This document shows positions 17,960 to 29,982 of a stretch of 64,000 nucleotides of DNA, in pieces. Made by a program: the position numbers and the translations under genes. The stretch spans positions 1 to 64,000 of the forward strand of contig CACPOX010000005.1 in NCBI GenBank assembly GCA_902635665.1, read 5' to 3'. Position 1 is the stretch's first letter; the number at the start of each line of letters is the position of its first letter. The DNA is from an uncultured Pelagibacteraceae bacterium (GTDB lineage Bacteria; Pseudomonadota; Alphaproteobacteria; Pelagibacterales; Pelagibacteraceae). The notes below the pieces were generated by a model that ran no database searches, was not told the DNA's origin, and worked only from the letters and a program-made list of their open reading frames with translations.

Positions 17960-20411
<2,452 letters not shown>

Positions 20412-20471
20412 TTTTTAAACTATATAGAGCGTCTTTGAAAAAAAGACACTTTTACTTTTAGCGACAAAATA

Positions 20472-21170
20472 TCAATTAATCACGTAATTTATGATCGATA
20501 ATGCAGAAATTACAGCCGTTTCGGATCTTAAGATGTTTTCATTGATTTTAATAGACTGTATACCATTAAATTTGAGAATCTCCTCCCTTTCCTCTTCAGA
20601 AAAATCTCCCTCTGGCCCTATGATTACGCAAGTAGGCTTTGTCGTTAACTTTTTGAGATCAATTTTTGTATTAGTAGTGTTGAGATCAGTAAATATTAAA
20701 TCCATATCATTGCTTAGAAAATTTTTTAATTTCTGAGGCTCCTCAATTATTGGAACAGTTATTCTGTTTGATTGTTCAGCTGCTTCTATGATTACTTTTT
20801 CCAATCTCTCTATATTTATTTTTCTAACAATCGTTCTTTCAAAGATGACTGGTAAAAACTTAGTTACCCCAAGCTCAGTAGCTTTTTGAATCATAAAATT
20901 AAAGTAATTTGATTTAATTGGAGAGAAAGCTAGCCAGAGTTCTTTGGTATTTTCTTTCTGTCTTAATTGCTTTGTAACATTAAACTCGACCATACTTTTA
21001 TGTATATTCAAAATTTTAGCTTCCCACTCTCCGCTATTGTTAAATAAAGAAAAAACTTCTTTCTCTTTAAGTCTCATAACTTTTGAAACATAGTGAGATT
21101 GAGATTTATCAAGTTTGTCAGTCAAATTAAGAGATAAACTTTTTAAATAAAATAATCTAATGTTACTCAT
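20472..21170 (-). CDS. rsmE: 16S rRNA m3U1498 methyltransferase RsmE
   Basis: 232 residues, a SPOUT-class methyltransferase. There is a PUA-like N-terminus (SHYVSKVMRLKEKEVFSLFN), then the SAM-binding knot with VIIGPEGDFSEEE and a C-terminal LRSETAVISALSIINY. It methylates U1498 in the decoding region of 16S rRNA. It starts 16 nt from the divergent HAD gene at 21187. Confidence 0.95.
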   Translation of the reverse strand: MSNIRLFYLKSLSLNLTDKLDKSQSHYVSKVMRLKEKEVFSLFNNSGEWEAKILNIHKSMVEFNVTKQLRQKENTKELWLAFSPIKSNYFNFMIQKATELGVTKFLPVIFERTIVRKINIERLEKVIIEAAEQSNRITVPIIEEPQKLKNFLSNDMDLIFTDLNTTNTKIDLKKLTTKPTCVIIGPEGDFSEEEREEILKFNGIQSIKINENILRSETAVISALSIINYVIN

Positions 21171-21186
21171 ATTGATAAGTTAGTTT

Positions 21187-21849
21187 ATGAAAAATATTAA
21201 AGCAATAATTTTTGATGCTTACGGCACATTATTTGATGTCAACTCAGCTGCTGAAAAATGTAAAGATAAAATAGGTGATAAGTGGGAAGGTTTTGCCAAT
21301 TATTGGAGAACCACACAATTAGAATATACTTGGCTGAGAAGTTTAATGAAACGTCATAAGGATTTTTGGCAAGTAACAGAGGATAGTTTGGATAAATCAA
21401 TGAAAGCTTATGAGATAAATTCTTCTATGAGAAATGAATTATTAGATCTTTATAAAATTCTCTCAACCTTTAAAGAGGTTCCTGAAGTTTTAAAATCATT
21501 AAAAGAAAAAAATTTTAAACTTGCTATTCTTTCAAATGGTAAACCTGCCCTTCTTAATGAATTGGTAAAGAGCAATAATTTAGAAAATATATTTGATGAT
21601 ATTTTTTCAATTGAGGAAGTTGGAGTTTATAAACCAGACTCTAAAGTTTACGATATTCCAGTTAAGAAATATCAAATTCAAAGAAATGAAATTACTTTTT
21701 TAAGTGCAAATACTTGGGATGTATCTGGTGGTGGAAATTATGGTTATAATTCTATTTGGGTTAATAGAAATAATAATACTTTTGACAATCTAGATTATGT
21801 GCCAAAACATCAAATCGAGGACCTTGGTAAGTTACTTGATATAATATAA
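21187..21849 (+). CDS. HAD-superfamily hydrolase, type II (S)-2-haloacid dehalogenase-like
   Basis: 220 residues. HAD motif I is FDAYGTLFDVNSAAE, with the catalytic Asp. Motif II is ILSNGKP, motif III lies in VGVYKPDSKVY, and motif IV is LSANTWDVSGGGNYGY. The FDAYGTLFDV and SANTWDVxGG forms are those of L-2-haloacid dehalogenases rather than generic phosphatases. The natural substrate in an ocean bacterium is unknown. It is first in a HAD-pirin-quinone oxidoreductase run. Confidence 0.88.
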   Translation: MKNIKAIIFDAYGTLFDVNSAAEKCKDKIGDKWEGFANYWRTTQLEYTWLRSLMKRHKDFWQVTEDSLDKSMKAYEINSSMRNELLDLYKILSTFKEVPEVLKSLKEKNFKLAILSNGKPALLNELVKSNNLENIFDDIFSIEEVGVYKPDSKVYDIPVKKYQIQRNEITFLSANTWDVSGGGNYGYNSIWVNRNNNTFDNLDYVPKHQIEDLGKLLDII

Positions 21850-21869
21850 AAAATTCTTACATACGAATT

Positions 21870-22706
21870 ATGAAAAATATTGAAGTAAGTAAAATTATTG
21901 ATCCTATTCCAGCCTCTGATGGAGCCGGAGTTAAATTAAAAAGAAGTATTGGTGTTGAGCCAAACTATTTTGATCCTTTCTTAATGCTTGATGAATTTGG
22001 TTCAGAAAATAGTGAGGATTATATAGCGGGTTTTCCACCCCACCCTCATCGAGGAATTGAAACGGTAACTTATATGTTAGCTGGAGATTTTGAGCATAAA
22101 GATAGTACAGGTGGTGAAGGTAGAATGACTGCAGGAGATGTTCAGTGGATGAAAACAGGAAGTGGAATTATCCATTCAGAAATGCCCGCAATGAAAGAGG
22201 GTAAACTTCATGGTTTTCAATTATGGATTAATATGCCTGCTAAAATAAAAATGAGTAAGCCTGAATATATTTATATTGATGCTGATAAGATGAGTGTTCA
22301 TAAAGATGATGATAAACAAGTAAAAGTAATAGCTGGAAAATTTGAAAAAGCTGAAGGACCAGTAAAAGGTCATAACGTTGAACCAATTTATTTTGATGTT
22401 GAACTCAACAAAGGTAAAGAATTTAATTTTAAATTACCATCCACCCACAATAATTTTGTTTATTTAATTACTGGTGAAATTGAAATAGGCAAAAACAAAC
22501 ATGAAAATGTAAAAGATAGTACTTTAATACTTTTAACAAAGGGTGAAAAATTAAGTGTTAAAGCTAAATCAAATTCTAAATTTTTGGTAATATCAGGTAA
22601 GCCAATTAATGAAGAAATAGCAAGAGGTGGGCCATTTGTGATGAATACTAAAGCTGAGATCTTGCAAGCAGTGCAAGATTATCATAATGGTACCTTTGTA
22701 AAATAA
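21870..22706 (+). CDS. Pirin family protein (double cupin)
   Basis: 278 residues. The N-terminal cupin holds the metal-binding pattern FPPHPHRGIETVTYML, then IHSEMP. The C-terminal pirin_C domain ends with EIARGGPFVMNT. Some bacterial pirins act as quercetin dioxygenases or regulate enzymes. The role here is not known; it lies between a HAD enzyme and a quinone oxidoreductase, with gaps of 20 and 3 nt. Confidence 0.93.
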   Translation: MKNIEVSKIIDPIPASDGAGVKLKRSIGVEPNYFDPFLMLDEFGSENSEDYIAGFPPHPHRGIETVTYMLAGDFEHKDSTGGEGRMTAGDVQWMKTGSGIIHSEMPAMKEGKLHGFQLWINMPAKIKMSKPEYIYIDADKMSVHKDDDKQVKVIAGKFEKAEGPVKGHNVEPIYFDVELNKGKEFNFKLPSTHNNFVYLITGEIEIGKNKHENVKDSTLILLTKGEKLSVKAKSNSKFLVISGKPINEEIARGGPFVMNTKAEILQAVQDYHNGTFVK

Positions 22707-22709
22707 GTT

Positions 22710-23684
22710 ATGAAAGCTGTAGAAATTAACAAAACTGGTGGACCTGAAGTTTTAGTAGTTAAGGATATTTCTTTAGATAAACCTGGTCCCGATCAAGTAA
22801 CCATTGAACAAAAAGCAATTGGTCTTAACTATATTGATACTTACCATAGATCAGGTTTGTACCCTTTAAAACTACCGGTTGGTTTAGGTTTAGAAGGTGC
22901 TGGAATTATTACAGATGTTGGGGATAACGTAAAAGACTTCAAAATTGGTGATAAAATTTCTTATGCAGGTATTCCTTTAGGCTCATATTGTTCACACAGA
23001 AACTATCCAACTAAAAATTTAGTAAAAGTACCAGATGGTATTGATCTTGAAGTAGCAGCAACTTTAATGACAAAAGGATTAACAACTTTTTATCTTTTAC
23101 ATAAAACTTATCCAGTTAAATCGGGAGAAACAATATTATTTCACGCAGCCGCTGGTGGTGTTGGGCAGATTTTTGGACAATGGGCAAAGAGTTTAGGCTG
23201 TACTGTTATTGGTACAGTTGGTTCAGATGAGAAAGTAAACATAGCAAAAGAAAATGGTTACGATCATGTAATCAATTACAACAAAGAAGATTTTGCAAAA
23301 AAAGTTTTAGAGATTACTGGGGGCAAAGGAGTCCCTGTTGTCTACGATGGCGTTGGTAAAGATACTTTAGATGGTTCAATTGAATGTTTGGCAGTAAGAG
23401 GAATGATGGTTTCATTTGGAAATGCATCTGGACCCTTGTCAGATATTAATGTGCCAAAAGTTATTCAACCAAAAGGCCTTTATCTTGTAAGACCGTCAAT
23501 GCAACAATACCTATCAACAAGAGAAGAATTAGATGAAGCATCAAAAACAATGTTTGAAAAGATTGGCTCTGGTAAAGTTAAAATTAAAATTTTCAAAAAA
23601 TATAAATTAGAAGAAGTAATTAAAGCTCATCAAGATCTTGAGGGTAGAAAAATTTTAGGTCCAGCTGTTATAATTCCTAATTAA
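22710..23684 (+). CDS. NADPH:quinone reductase (zeta-crystallin/Qor family)
   Basis: 324 residues, a medium-chain dehydrogenase/reductase without zinc ligands. The GroES-like N-terminal half contains GLNYIDTYHRSGLYP and the nucleotide fold is HAAAGGVGQIFGQWAK, followed by VYDGVGKDTLDGS. It probably reduces quinones or other electrophilic carbonyls with NADPH. It overlaps the convergent DUF2721 gene by 8 nt. Confidence 0.93.
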   Translation: MKAVEINKTGGPEVLVVKDISLDKPGPDQVTIEQKAIGLNYIDTYHRSGLYPLKLPVGLGLEGAGIITDVGDNVKDFKIGDKISYAGIPLGSYCSHRNYPTKNLVKVPDGIDLEVAATLMTKGLTTFYLLHKTYPVKSGETILFHAAAGGVGQIFGQWAKSLGCTVIGTVGSDEKVNIAKENGYDHVINYNKEDFAKKVLEITGGKGVPVVYDGVGKDTLDGSIECLAVRGMMVSFGNASGPLSDINVPKVIQPKGLYLVRPSMQQYLSTREELDEASKTMFEKIGSGKVKIKIFKKYKLEEVIKAHQDLEGRKILGPAVIIPN

Positions 23685-24081
23685 CATCAACATCCATATC
23701 AGACATATGGAGCTTAAGTGCATTTGTTGAAATTTGAATTTCTCGGATAAAAAAGATTATAGATATAATCATTGATAAACAACATGACCCAAAAATTATT
23801 CTAGCTAAAAGAACTTCATCTAAATAAAGAGCAAATACTGTAAGCATATTGAATAAAAATCCAAATGCAGCAAATAATATTGTCCATCTTAAAAGTGTTA
23901 TTCTGCCACTTAAATTAATGAACTGTTTCTTCCATTCTGGAGGTATATGTTTCTCATAGACATGCTCATCATGAAGCTGACGAATTAAAATACTAAGAGA
24001 ATGAAATCGGTTACTATAAACGCTCATTAACAGTGGAATGGCAGGAAACATTAGTGCTGTGACTGTGTAATCTATATTCAT
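23677..24081 (-). CDS. DUF2721 family membrane protein
   Basis: 134 residues from the ATG at 24081; a TTG three codons upstream is also in frame. There are three hydrophobic segments (about residues 5-22, 65-85 and 92-112) and the DUF2721-like pattern FPAIPLLMSVYSNRFHSLSILIRQLHDEH. Function is unknown for the family. The start region faces ubiA across about 50 nt. Confidence 0.8.
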   Translation of the reverse strand: MNIDYTVTALMFPAIPLLMSVYSNRFHSLSILIRQLHDEHVYEKHIPPEWKKQFINLSGRITLLRWTILFAAFGFLFNMLTVFALYLDEVLLARIIFGSCCLSMIISIIFFIREIQISTNALKLHMSDMDVDVN

Positions 24082-24133
24082 ACGAATCAATTTGATTATG
24101 AATCTAGCCTTTGTTATTTACAAGTAAAATATT

Positions 24134-25000
24134 ATGAACCAAGCAAACCTTTTTATTGAGTTAACAAGATTAAAAAAACCTATTGGCTTTATGTTGTTAT
24201 TCTGGCCATGTGCATGGGGTTTGACATTAGCTTATGATTTTAACGAAAGTTTGGATAATTATTATTTATATTTATTTTTATTTTTTTTAGGTGCAGTTTT
24301 GATGAGATCAGCAGGGTGCATCGTAAACGATATCTTGGATAAAGAGTTTGACGCAAAAGTATTTAGAACGAAAAATCGACCTATTGCTTCAGGGAAGGTT
24401 TCCATTAAACTTGGAATTTTTTATTCCTTACTTTTGTGTCTTTTAGCTTTGATGGTTTTATTAAATTTTAATTTATTTACTATTATTTTAGCTTTAGCTT
24501 CAATGCCACTAGCTTTCACTTATCCTTTAATGAAAAGATTTACCTATTGGCCACAATTATTTTTAGGGATTACTTTTAATTATGGAATTGTTCTTGGATG
24601 GACAGCAATAAAAGGACAAATTGATGTTATACCTTTGATTTTGTATTTTGGGGCCATATTTTGGACACTAGGATATGACACGATTTATGGATACCAAGAT
24701 ATAAAAGATGATGAAGTAATAGGATTGAAGTCAACCTCTATTAAATTTAAACATAACTCAACATTATTTATATTTTTATGTTACCTGTTTTTAATCTTTT
24801 CAATTTACTTGGTAGGTTATTTAAGTGAGCTTAATAATTATTTTTATATATTTATGATTTTACCAATTATACAAATATTTTACTACCAAGTGAAAGGGTT
24901 TGATTCAAAAAACCCAACAAAATGTTTAAAAATTTTTAAAAGTAATAACTTTTTTGGATCACTAATTTTTATAAATATTTTAATTGGTAAAATTTTTTAA
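24134..25000 (+). CDS. ubiA: 4-hydroxybenzoate polyprenyltransferase
   Basis: 288 residues, eight to nine membrane helices. Both Asp-rich motifs are clear: NDILDKEFDAKVFRTKNRP and GYDTIYGYQDIKDD. It prenylates 4-hydroxybenzoate in ubiquinone synthesis. It leads a plus-strand run with the lipid A genes; its stop overlaps the msbA start by 1 nt. Confidence 0.96.
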   Translation: MNQANLFIELTRLKKPIGFMLLFWPCAWGLTLAYDFNESLDNYYLYLFLFFLGAVLMRSAGCIVNDILDKEFDAKVFRTKNRPIASGKVSIKLGIFYSLLLCLLALMVLLNFNLFTIILALASMPLAFTYPLMKRFTYWPQLFLGITFNYGIVLGWTAIKGQIDVIPLILYFGAIFWTLGYDTIYGYQDIKDDEVIGLKSTSIKFKHNSTLFIFLCYLFLIFSIYLVGYLSELNNYFYIFMILPIIQIFYYQVKGFDSKNPTKCLKIFKSNNFFGSLIFINILIGKIF

Positions 25001-26736
25001 TGAATAAAATAAATATTTTTAAAAGACTATATAAAGATTATTCAAAAAAATATCTAAACAAAATTATATTATCCGCTTTACTATCTATTTTAGTTGCAGC
25101 AAGTACATCTTCTATAGCTTGGCTTCTAGACCCTGCTATTAAAAAAATTTTTATTGAAAAAGATCAATCTCTTTTAATTATTATTCCTTTAAGTATAATT
25201 TTAGCTTTTGCTGTTAAAGGTATTTCTCTTTATGCGGCAAGAGCAATTATGATTAGTGTTGCTGAAGAAATTAAAAAAACGCTTCAAGTTCATATGTTGG
25301 GTTCACTAATCAATTCAGATACTCAAACAATTGATCAGAAACACTCTGGAAAATTCATATCTAATGTTACTTATGATGTTTCACACATAACTAATTTGCT
25401 AAGTAATGCTGTTTTAAATCTATTTAAGGATAGTTTAACTTTAATTGGCTTACTATTTGTAATGTTCTATCAAAATTGGAAATTATCATTGATAGCAATA
25501 ATCATGATTCCACTTGCGAGTGTTTCTGCAAGAAGTCTAGGTAAGAGGATGAATAAAGTGGCTACTGAAGCTCAAGAGAAATCTGGTTTTTTAACTACTT
25601 ATTTGGTTGAATTATTTAAAAATCATAAATTAACAAAAATATTTCAAAAAGAAAAATTTGAAATGAATAGAGCTGAAAATCACTTGCATCAATTGAAAGA
25701 AAAAACAAAAAAAATTGCACTAGTAATGGTCAGATTAACTCCAATTATGGAAGTACTAACAGGAATAATGATAGCAATATTAATATTTTATTCAGGAAAG
25801 CTAATTTTAAAAAATGAAATAGATGTAAACAACTTCTTTTCATTTTTAGCTGCAATGATGTTGGCTTATCAACCAGTAAGAACTCTTGCTTCTTTAAATG
25901 TGATTGTAAACCAAGGTTTATCTGCTGCTAATAGAATACTGCCAATTATTGATGCTAAAAATAAGATTTTTAGTTTACCCGAGGCTAAAGAAATCAAAAT
26001 TTCTGACGCCAAAATAAATTTTAATAATGTTGAATTTGCATACGAAATTAAAGAAGGCAATGTTCTAAAAGGTATAAGTTTAGAATTTAAAGGAGGAAAA
26101 ATGACCTCGTTAGTAGGTCTTAGCGGATCTGGTAAATCAACTATACTAAATTTAATTCCTAGATTTTATGATGTCGGATCTGGTGAAATTAAAATTGATG
26201 ATCAGTCTATAAATAAAATTAAATTAGAATCTCTAAGAAAACAAATTTCACTTGTGAGTCAGGAGACAACATTATTTGATGATACAATTAAAAATAATAT
26301 TAAATATGCAAATAGTGAATCTTCGGATGAAGAAATCATTGAAGTAGCTAAATTATCACATTGTCATGAATTCATCAAAGATTTACCTAACAAATATGAC
26401 ACTTTAATCGGTGAAGATGGTGTGAGACTATCAGGAGGTGAAAAACAAAGAATTTCGATAGCTAGAGCAATGCTTAAAAAAAGTCCAATTATATTATTGG
26501 ATGAAGCAACTTCTTCATTAGATGCTGAAACTGAAAAAAAAATACAAGATGCACTAAACATCTTAACTAGTAATAAAACTTCAATTGTTATTGCACATAG
26601 ATTATCTACAATTTTAAATTCAGATAATATATACGTTATTCAGTCAGGCAGTGTCGTAGATTTTGGAAAACATGAGGAATTACTGGTTAAGTCAAAAATT
26701 TATAAAAATTTTTATGAAAAACAAGTTCAAAAATAA
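25000..26736 (+). CDS. msbA: Lipid A export ABC transporter (MsbA-like), fused permease/ATPase
   Basis: 578 residues. There are six membrane helices in the first 310 residues, then an ABC domain with Walker A GLSGSGKST, signature LSGGEKQRISIARAM and Walker B ILLDEATSSLD. The type IV exporter layout matches MsbA. The link to lipid A is strengthened by waaA, lpxK and lpxL immediately downstream (gaps 2, -32 and 2 nt). It flips core-lipid A across the inner membrane. Confidence 0.9.
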   Translation: MNKINIFKRLYKDYSKKYLNKIILSALLSILVAASTSSIAWLLDPAIKKIFIEKDQSLLIIIPLSIILAFAVKGISLYAARAIMISVAEEIKKTLQVHMLGSLINSDTQTIDQKHSGKFISNVTYDVSHITNLLSNAVLNLFKDSLTLIGLLFVMFYQNWKLSLIAIIMIPLASVSARSLGKRMNKVATEAQEKSGFLTTYLVELFKNHKLTKIFQKEKFEMNRAENHLHQLKEKTKKIALVMVRLTPIMEVLTGIMIAILIFYSGKLILKNEIDVNNFFSFLAAMMLAYQPVRTLASLNVIVNQGLSAANRILPIIDAKNKIFSLPEAKEIKISDAKINFNNVEFAYEIKEGNVLKGISLEFKGGKMTSLVGLSGSGKSTILNLIPRFYDVGSGEIKIDDQSINKIKLESLRKQISLVSQETTLFDDTIKNNIKYANSESSDEEIIEVAKLSHCHEFIKDLPNKYDTLIGEDGVRLSGGEKQRISIARAMLKKSPIILLDEATSSLDAETEKKIQDALNILTSNKTSIVIAHRLSTILNSDNIYVIQSGSVVDFGKHEELLVKSKIYKNFYEKQVQK

Positions 26737-26738
26737 TT

Positions 26739-28001
26739 ATGTTTTTTCTTTATCAAATACTCATCTCTATAATTTTATTATTATCACCCCTAATTATATT
26801 AATTAGAATTATAAAAAATAAAGAGGATGTCAAAAGATTTAAAGAAAAATTTTGTTTATTTTCTAAAAAAAAAGTTGCAGGAAAATTAATTTGGTTCCAT
26901 GGGGCAAGTGTAGGTGAATTATTAAGTTTAATTCCTATAATTTATAAGTTGGAAAAAAATACCTCAATTAAACAAATTTTAGTTACAACAAATACACTTA
27001 GTTCATCAAAGGTTTTTAAAAAATATAGATTTAAAAAAACAATTCATCAATTCTTCCCAATTGATCATTCATTTTTAACAAACAAATTTTTAAAATATTG
27101 GAAACCTCATGTTTCAATTTTTGTAGATTCTGAAATTTGGCCTTCTATGACTCTAACTTTGAAAAAAAAAAATATTCCTCTGATCCTATTAAATGCTAGA
27201 ATTACTAAAAAATCTTATAAAAGATGGTTAAAATTCAACAATTTTGCAAAATACATATTTAGTAAAATAAAAATTGCTTATCCGCAAAATAAAGAAACCA
27301 AAAAATATTTAAAAAACTTTAATGTAAAAAAATTAAAAGAATTAGGTAATTTAAAATTAATTGAAAACACGAAAGATAAAAAAGATAATATTAGTGATAA
27401 TCTTAATTCACAATTTAAAAAATATTGTATATGGACGGCTGCTAGTACTCATAAAAATGAAGAAAAATTTTGTGCAAATGTTCATATTCAACTAAAAAAA
27501 AGAATACCAAACCTTTTAACAATTATAATTCCTAGACATATAGATAGGGTGGATGAAATTATTGCTCAAATGCAATCATATAATTTAAAAATTGCTACTC
27601 ATAGTTCTAAATTTAAATCACTAAATAACGTTGATATTTATATTGTAGACACTTTTGGTGAGACTAAAAAATTCTTTAGAATTTCAAGCTCAGTTTTTAT
27701 GGGTGGAACCATTGCTAAAAAAGGAGGTCAAAACCCTCTTGAGGCAGCAAGATATGGATCAAAGATATTTCATGGACCTGATATTGAAAATTTTCCAGAT
27801 ATATTCAGATTACTAAAAAATCTTAATATATCAAAAGAGATTAGATCACCCAAACAATTGGCCTCTTTAATTTCATTTAATAATAAAACATTAGGTGGCG
27901 TAAAATTAAAAAAAATTGGAAGATTAATCCAAGAAAAAACGTTAAAAGAATTAGAACCATTTATCAATAATGAACCTAAAAAAACCAAAATTTTGGGATA
28001 A
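26739..28001 (+). CDS. waaA: 3-deoxy-D-manno-octulosonic acid (Kdo) transferase
   Basis: 420 residues with an N-terminal membrane anchor followed by the GT30 pattern: LIWFHGASVGELLSLIPII, HQFFPIDHSF and VDSEIWPSM. The C-terminal Rossmann half includes IIPRHIDR and MGGTIAKKGGQNPLEAARYG. It adds Kdo to lipid IVA. It overlaps lpxK by 32 nt. Confidence 0.95.
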   Translation: MFFLYQILISIILLLSPLIILIRIIKNKEDVKRFKEKFCLFSKKKVAGKLIWFHGASVGELLSLIPIIYKLEKNTSIKQILVTTNTLSSSKVFKKYRFKKTIHQFFPIDHSFLTNKFLKYWKPHVSIFVDSEIWPSMTLTLKKKNIPLILLNARITKKSYKRWLKFNNFAKYIFSKIKIAYPQNKETKKYLKNFNVKKLKELGNLKLIENTKDKKDNISDNLNSQFKKYCIWTAASTHKNEEKFCANVHIQLKKRIPNLLTIIIPRHIDRVDEIIAQMQSYNLKIATHSSKFKSLNNVDIYIVDTFGETKKFFRISSSVFMGGTIAKKGGQNPLEAARYGSKIFHGPDIENFPDIFRLLKNLNISKEIRSPKQLASLISFNNKTLGGVKLKKIGRLIQEKTLKELEPFINNEPKKTKILG

Positions 28002-28899
28002 ACAAGAACCAAATTTTTTTTCCTATATCTTAATTCCAATAACAATATTTTTTAAAATAATAGTTTCATTAAAACCGAAAAGTAAAATTAAAATTAAAGA
28101 TATAAAGACAATATGCGTTGGAAATATTTATCTAGGTGGAACAGGCAAAACATCCCTTGCAATTAAAATTAAAGAAATTTTAACGAAAAAAAATATAAAA
28201 ACATGTTTTATTAAAAAATTTTATACCAATCAATTTGATGAACAGAAACTTTTGAAAAGCTATGGTAAGCTTTTTTTAGCAAATAAAAGAGTTGATGCGT
28301 TAAATCAAGCAGTTAAAGAAAATTATGCAGTCGCAATTTTAGACGATGGTCTACAAGACTACTCAATTAATTATGACATGAGTTTAGTTTGTTTTAATAC
28401 GATCAATTGGATTGGAAATGGTATGACTATTCCATCTGGTCCATTGAGGGAAAGTTTAAATGAGCTTAAAAATTATAACAATATATTTTTAAATGGTGTA
28501 AATGAAGATACACTTGAAATAGAAAAAAAAGCTTTGAAAATAAATCCAAATATAAATATCCACAAAAGTAAATATATTCCAAAAAATTTAAATGAATATA
28601 ATTTAAATAGTAATTACCTTGTCTTTTCTGGAATTGGAAATCACAAAACATTTATCTCCATGTTGAAAGAATATAGATTCAAAATAATCAAAGATTTAGA
28701 ATTTTCAGATCATTACAATTTTACAGATAAAGACTTAGACAAAATCGTAAATTTAGCAGAAACACTTAATTGTAAAATAATCACAACTGAAAAAGATTAC
28801 TACAGGTTAAACGAAAAATACCATGAAAGTATAAAATTTATTAAATCTGAATTAAAATTGGATGATGAAGAAAAACTAGTCAAAATTTTATTAAATTAA
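27970..28899 (+). CDS. lpxK: Tetraacyldisaccharide 4'-kinase
   Basis: 309 residues. The start at 27970 gives the family N-terminus KKPKFWDKQEP (KPxFW) and is kept although it lies 32 nt inside waaA. The P-loop is VGNIYLGGTGKTSLAIKI, a DDGLQDYSI segment follows, and FSGIGNHKTF lies near residue 216. It phosphorylates the lipid A disaccharide. It is part of the msbA-waaA-lpxK-lpxL block. Confidence 0.95.
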   Translation: MNLKKPKFWDKQEPNFFSYILIPITIFFKIIVSLKPKSKIKIKDIKTICVGNIYLGGTGKTSLAIKIKEILTKKNIKTCFIKKFYTNQFDEQKLLKSYGKLFLANKRVDALNQAVKENYAVAILDDGLQDYSINYDMSLVCFNTINWIGNGMTIPSGPLRESLNELKNYNNIFLNGVNEDTLEIEKKALKINPNINIHKSKYIPKNLNEYNLNSNYLVFSGIGNHKTFISMLKEYRFKIIKDLEFSDHYNFTDKDLDKIVNLAETLNCKIITTEKDYYRLNEKYHESIKFIKSELKLDDEEKLVKILLN

Positions 28900-28901
28900 A
28901 T

Positions 28902-29762
28902 ATGAAGAATATAATTTATTTCTTTCAATTTATTTTTATTTCACTTTTCTTTCTTATATTTAAATTTCTAAGATTAAAATTATCCTCTGCTATTGGAGGT
29001 AAACTTTTCCAAATTGTTGGACCTATTTTTAGATCAAATAAATTAGTAAATGAAAATATAAAGAAAGCATTACCACAACTAAATAATGAGGAAATTAAAA
29101 AAATAAATAAACAAATGTGGAATAACTATGGAAGAATTTTCTCAGAATATATGTTTTTAAAAAATTTTAGATATAATTTAAATCAATCAAATATTACTAT
29201 ACATGGCCAAGAAATTTTAGATGAAATAAAAAAATTAAATACTCCAGTAATTTTTATTTCAGGCCATTTTAGTAATTTCGAATTAATGGCAATGCAAATT
29301 GAAAAAACAGGTATTAAACTTGCTGCTATTTATAGACCATTAAATAATAAGTTTCTGAACACCATTATGGAAAGAATGCGAAAAAAATATATTTGTAAAA
29401 TACAAATTAAAAAAGGCATTAGTGGTGTAAGAGAAATTGTTAAATTTTATAAAAAAAATTATTCAACAGCCTTAATGATAGATCAAAGAGTTTCAGAGGG
29501 CATTAAAGTTAATTTTTTTAATTATAAAGCTTCAACAACCACTATTCCTGCTCAATTGGTAAAAAAATATAAAATGCCGATAGTTCCAATGTTTATTGAA
29601 AGATTTGAAAATATTAAATTTAAAATTACTGTTCAAAAACCAATTTATTTTTCAGACGATGCTTCAATTGAGAATATAACTTCAAAGTTAAACGAAGTTC
29701 TCGAAAAAATGATTATAAGTAAACCAGAGCAATGGATATGGTCCCATAACAGATGGAAATGA
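28902..29762 (+). CDS. Lipid A secondary acyltransferase (LpxL/HtrB family)
   Basis: 286 residues with an N-terminal membrane anchor. The catalytic HX4E motif is SGHFSNFELMA, followed by IYRPLNNKFL, MIDQRVSEG and a C-terminal KPEQWIWSHNRWK, all typical of the lysophospholipid acyltransferase family that adds secondary acyl chains to Kdo2-lipid IVA. LpxL and LpxM cannot be told apart here. It ends 1 nt from the convergent DUF2093 gene. Confidence 0.92.
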   Translation: MKNIIYFFQFIFISLFFLIFKFLRLKLSSAIGGKLFQIVGPIFRSNKLVNENIKKALPQLNNEEIKKINKQMWNNYGRIFSEYMFLKNFRYNLNQSNITIHGQEILDEIKKLNTPVIFISGHFSNFELMAMQIEKTGIKLAAIYRPLNNKFLNTIMERMRKKYICKIQIKKGISGVREIVKFYKKNYSTALMIDQRVSEGIKVNFFNYKASTTTIPAQLVKKYKMPIVPMFIERFENIKFKITVQKPIYFSDDASIENITSKLNEVLEKMIISKPEQWIWSHNRWK

Positions 29763-29763
29763 T

Positions 29764-29961
29764 TTATTGTTTTCCCTCGTTACTTTTTTTTATAAACGCT
29801 TCTTTGTAAGAAAAATAAGGCTCTTGCAACTCTACATTCCAATAATTTAAATCTTCAAGATTTATTTTTTTACCGGATACGGCACATATCACAAAATCTC
29901 CATTCTCTAAAATTTGAAAATTATTTGGTAAATATTTTATTTTTGCTAATTTTTTTGTCAT
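29764..29961 (-). CDS. DUF2093 family small protein
   Basis: 65 residues from the ATG at 29961. A longer in-frame start at 30021 would lie inside purD and is rejected. The pattern is AKIKYLPNNFQILENGDFVICAVSGKKINLEDLNYWNVELQEPY, a short alphaproteobacterial family (DUF2093) of unknown function. The two genes diverge across only 21 nt from purD. Confidence 0.82.
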   Translation of the reverse strand: MTKKLAKIKYLPNNFQILENGDFVICAVSGKKINLEDLNYWNVELQEPYFSYKEAFIKKSNEGKQ

Positions 29962-29982
29962 TTTTGGTTTATATAGTTTTAT

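Noticed and set aside
20431-20447. GTCTTT-GAAAA-AAAGAC hairpin upstream of ctaC, considered as the rsmE terminator
   Set aside because: On the minus strand the hairpin is not followed by a U run; it precedes ctaC by about 20 nt and may only be a leader structure.
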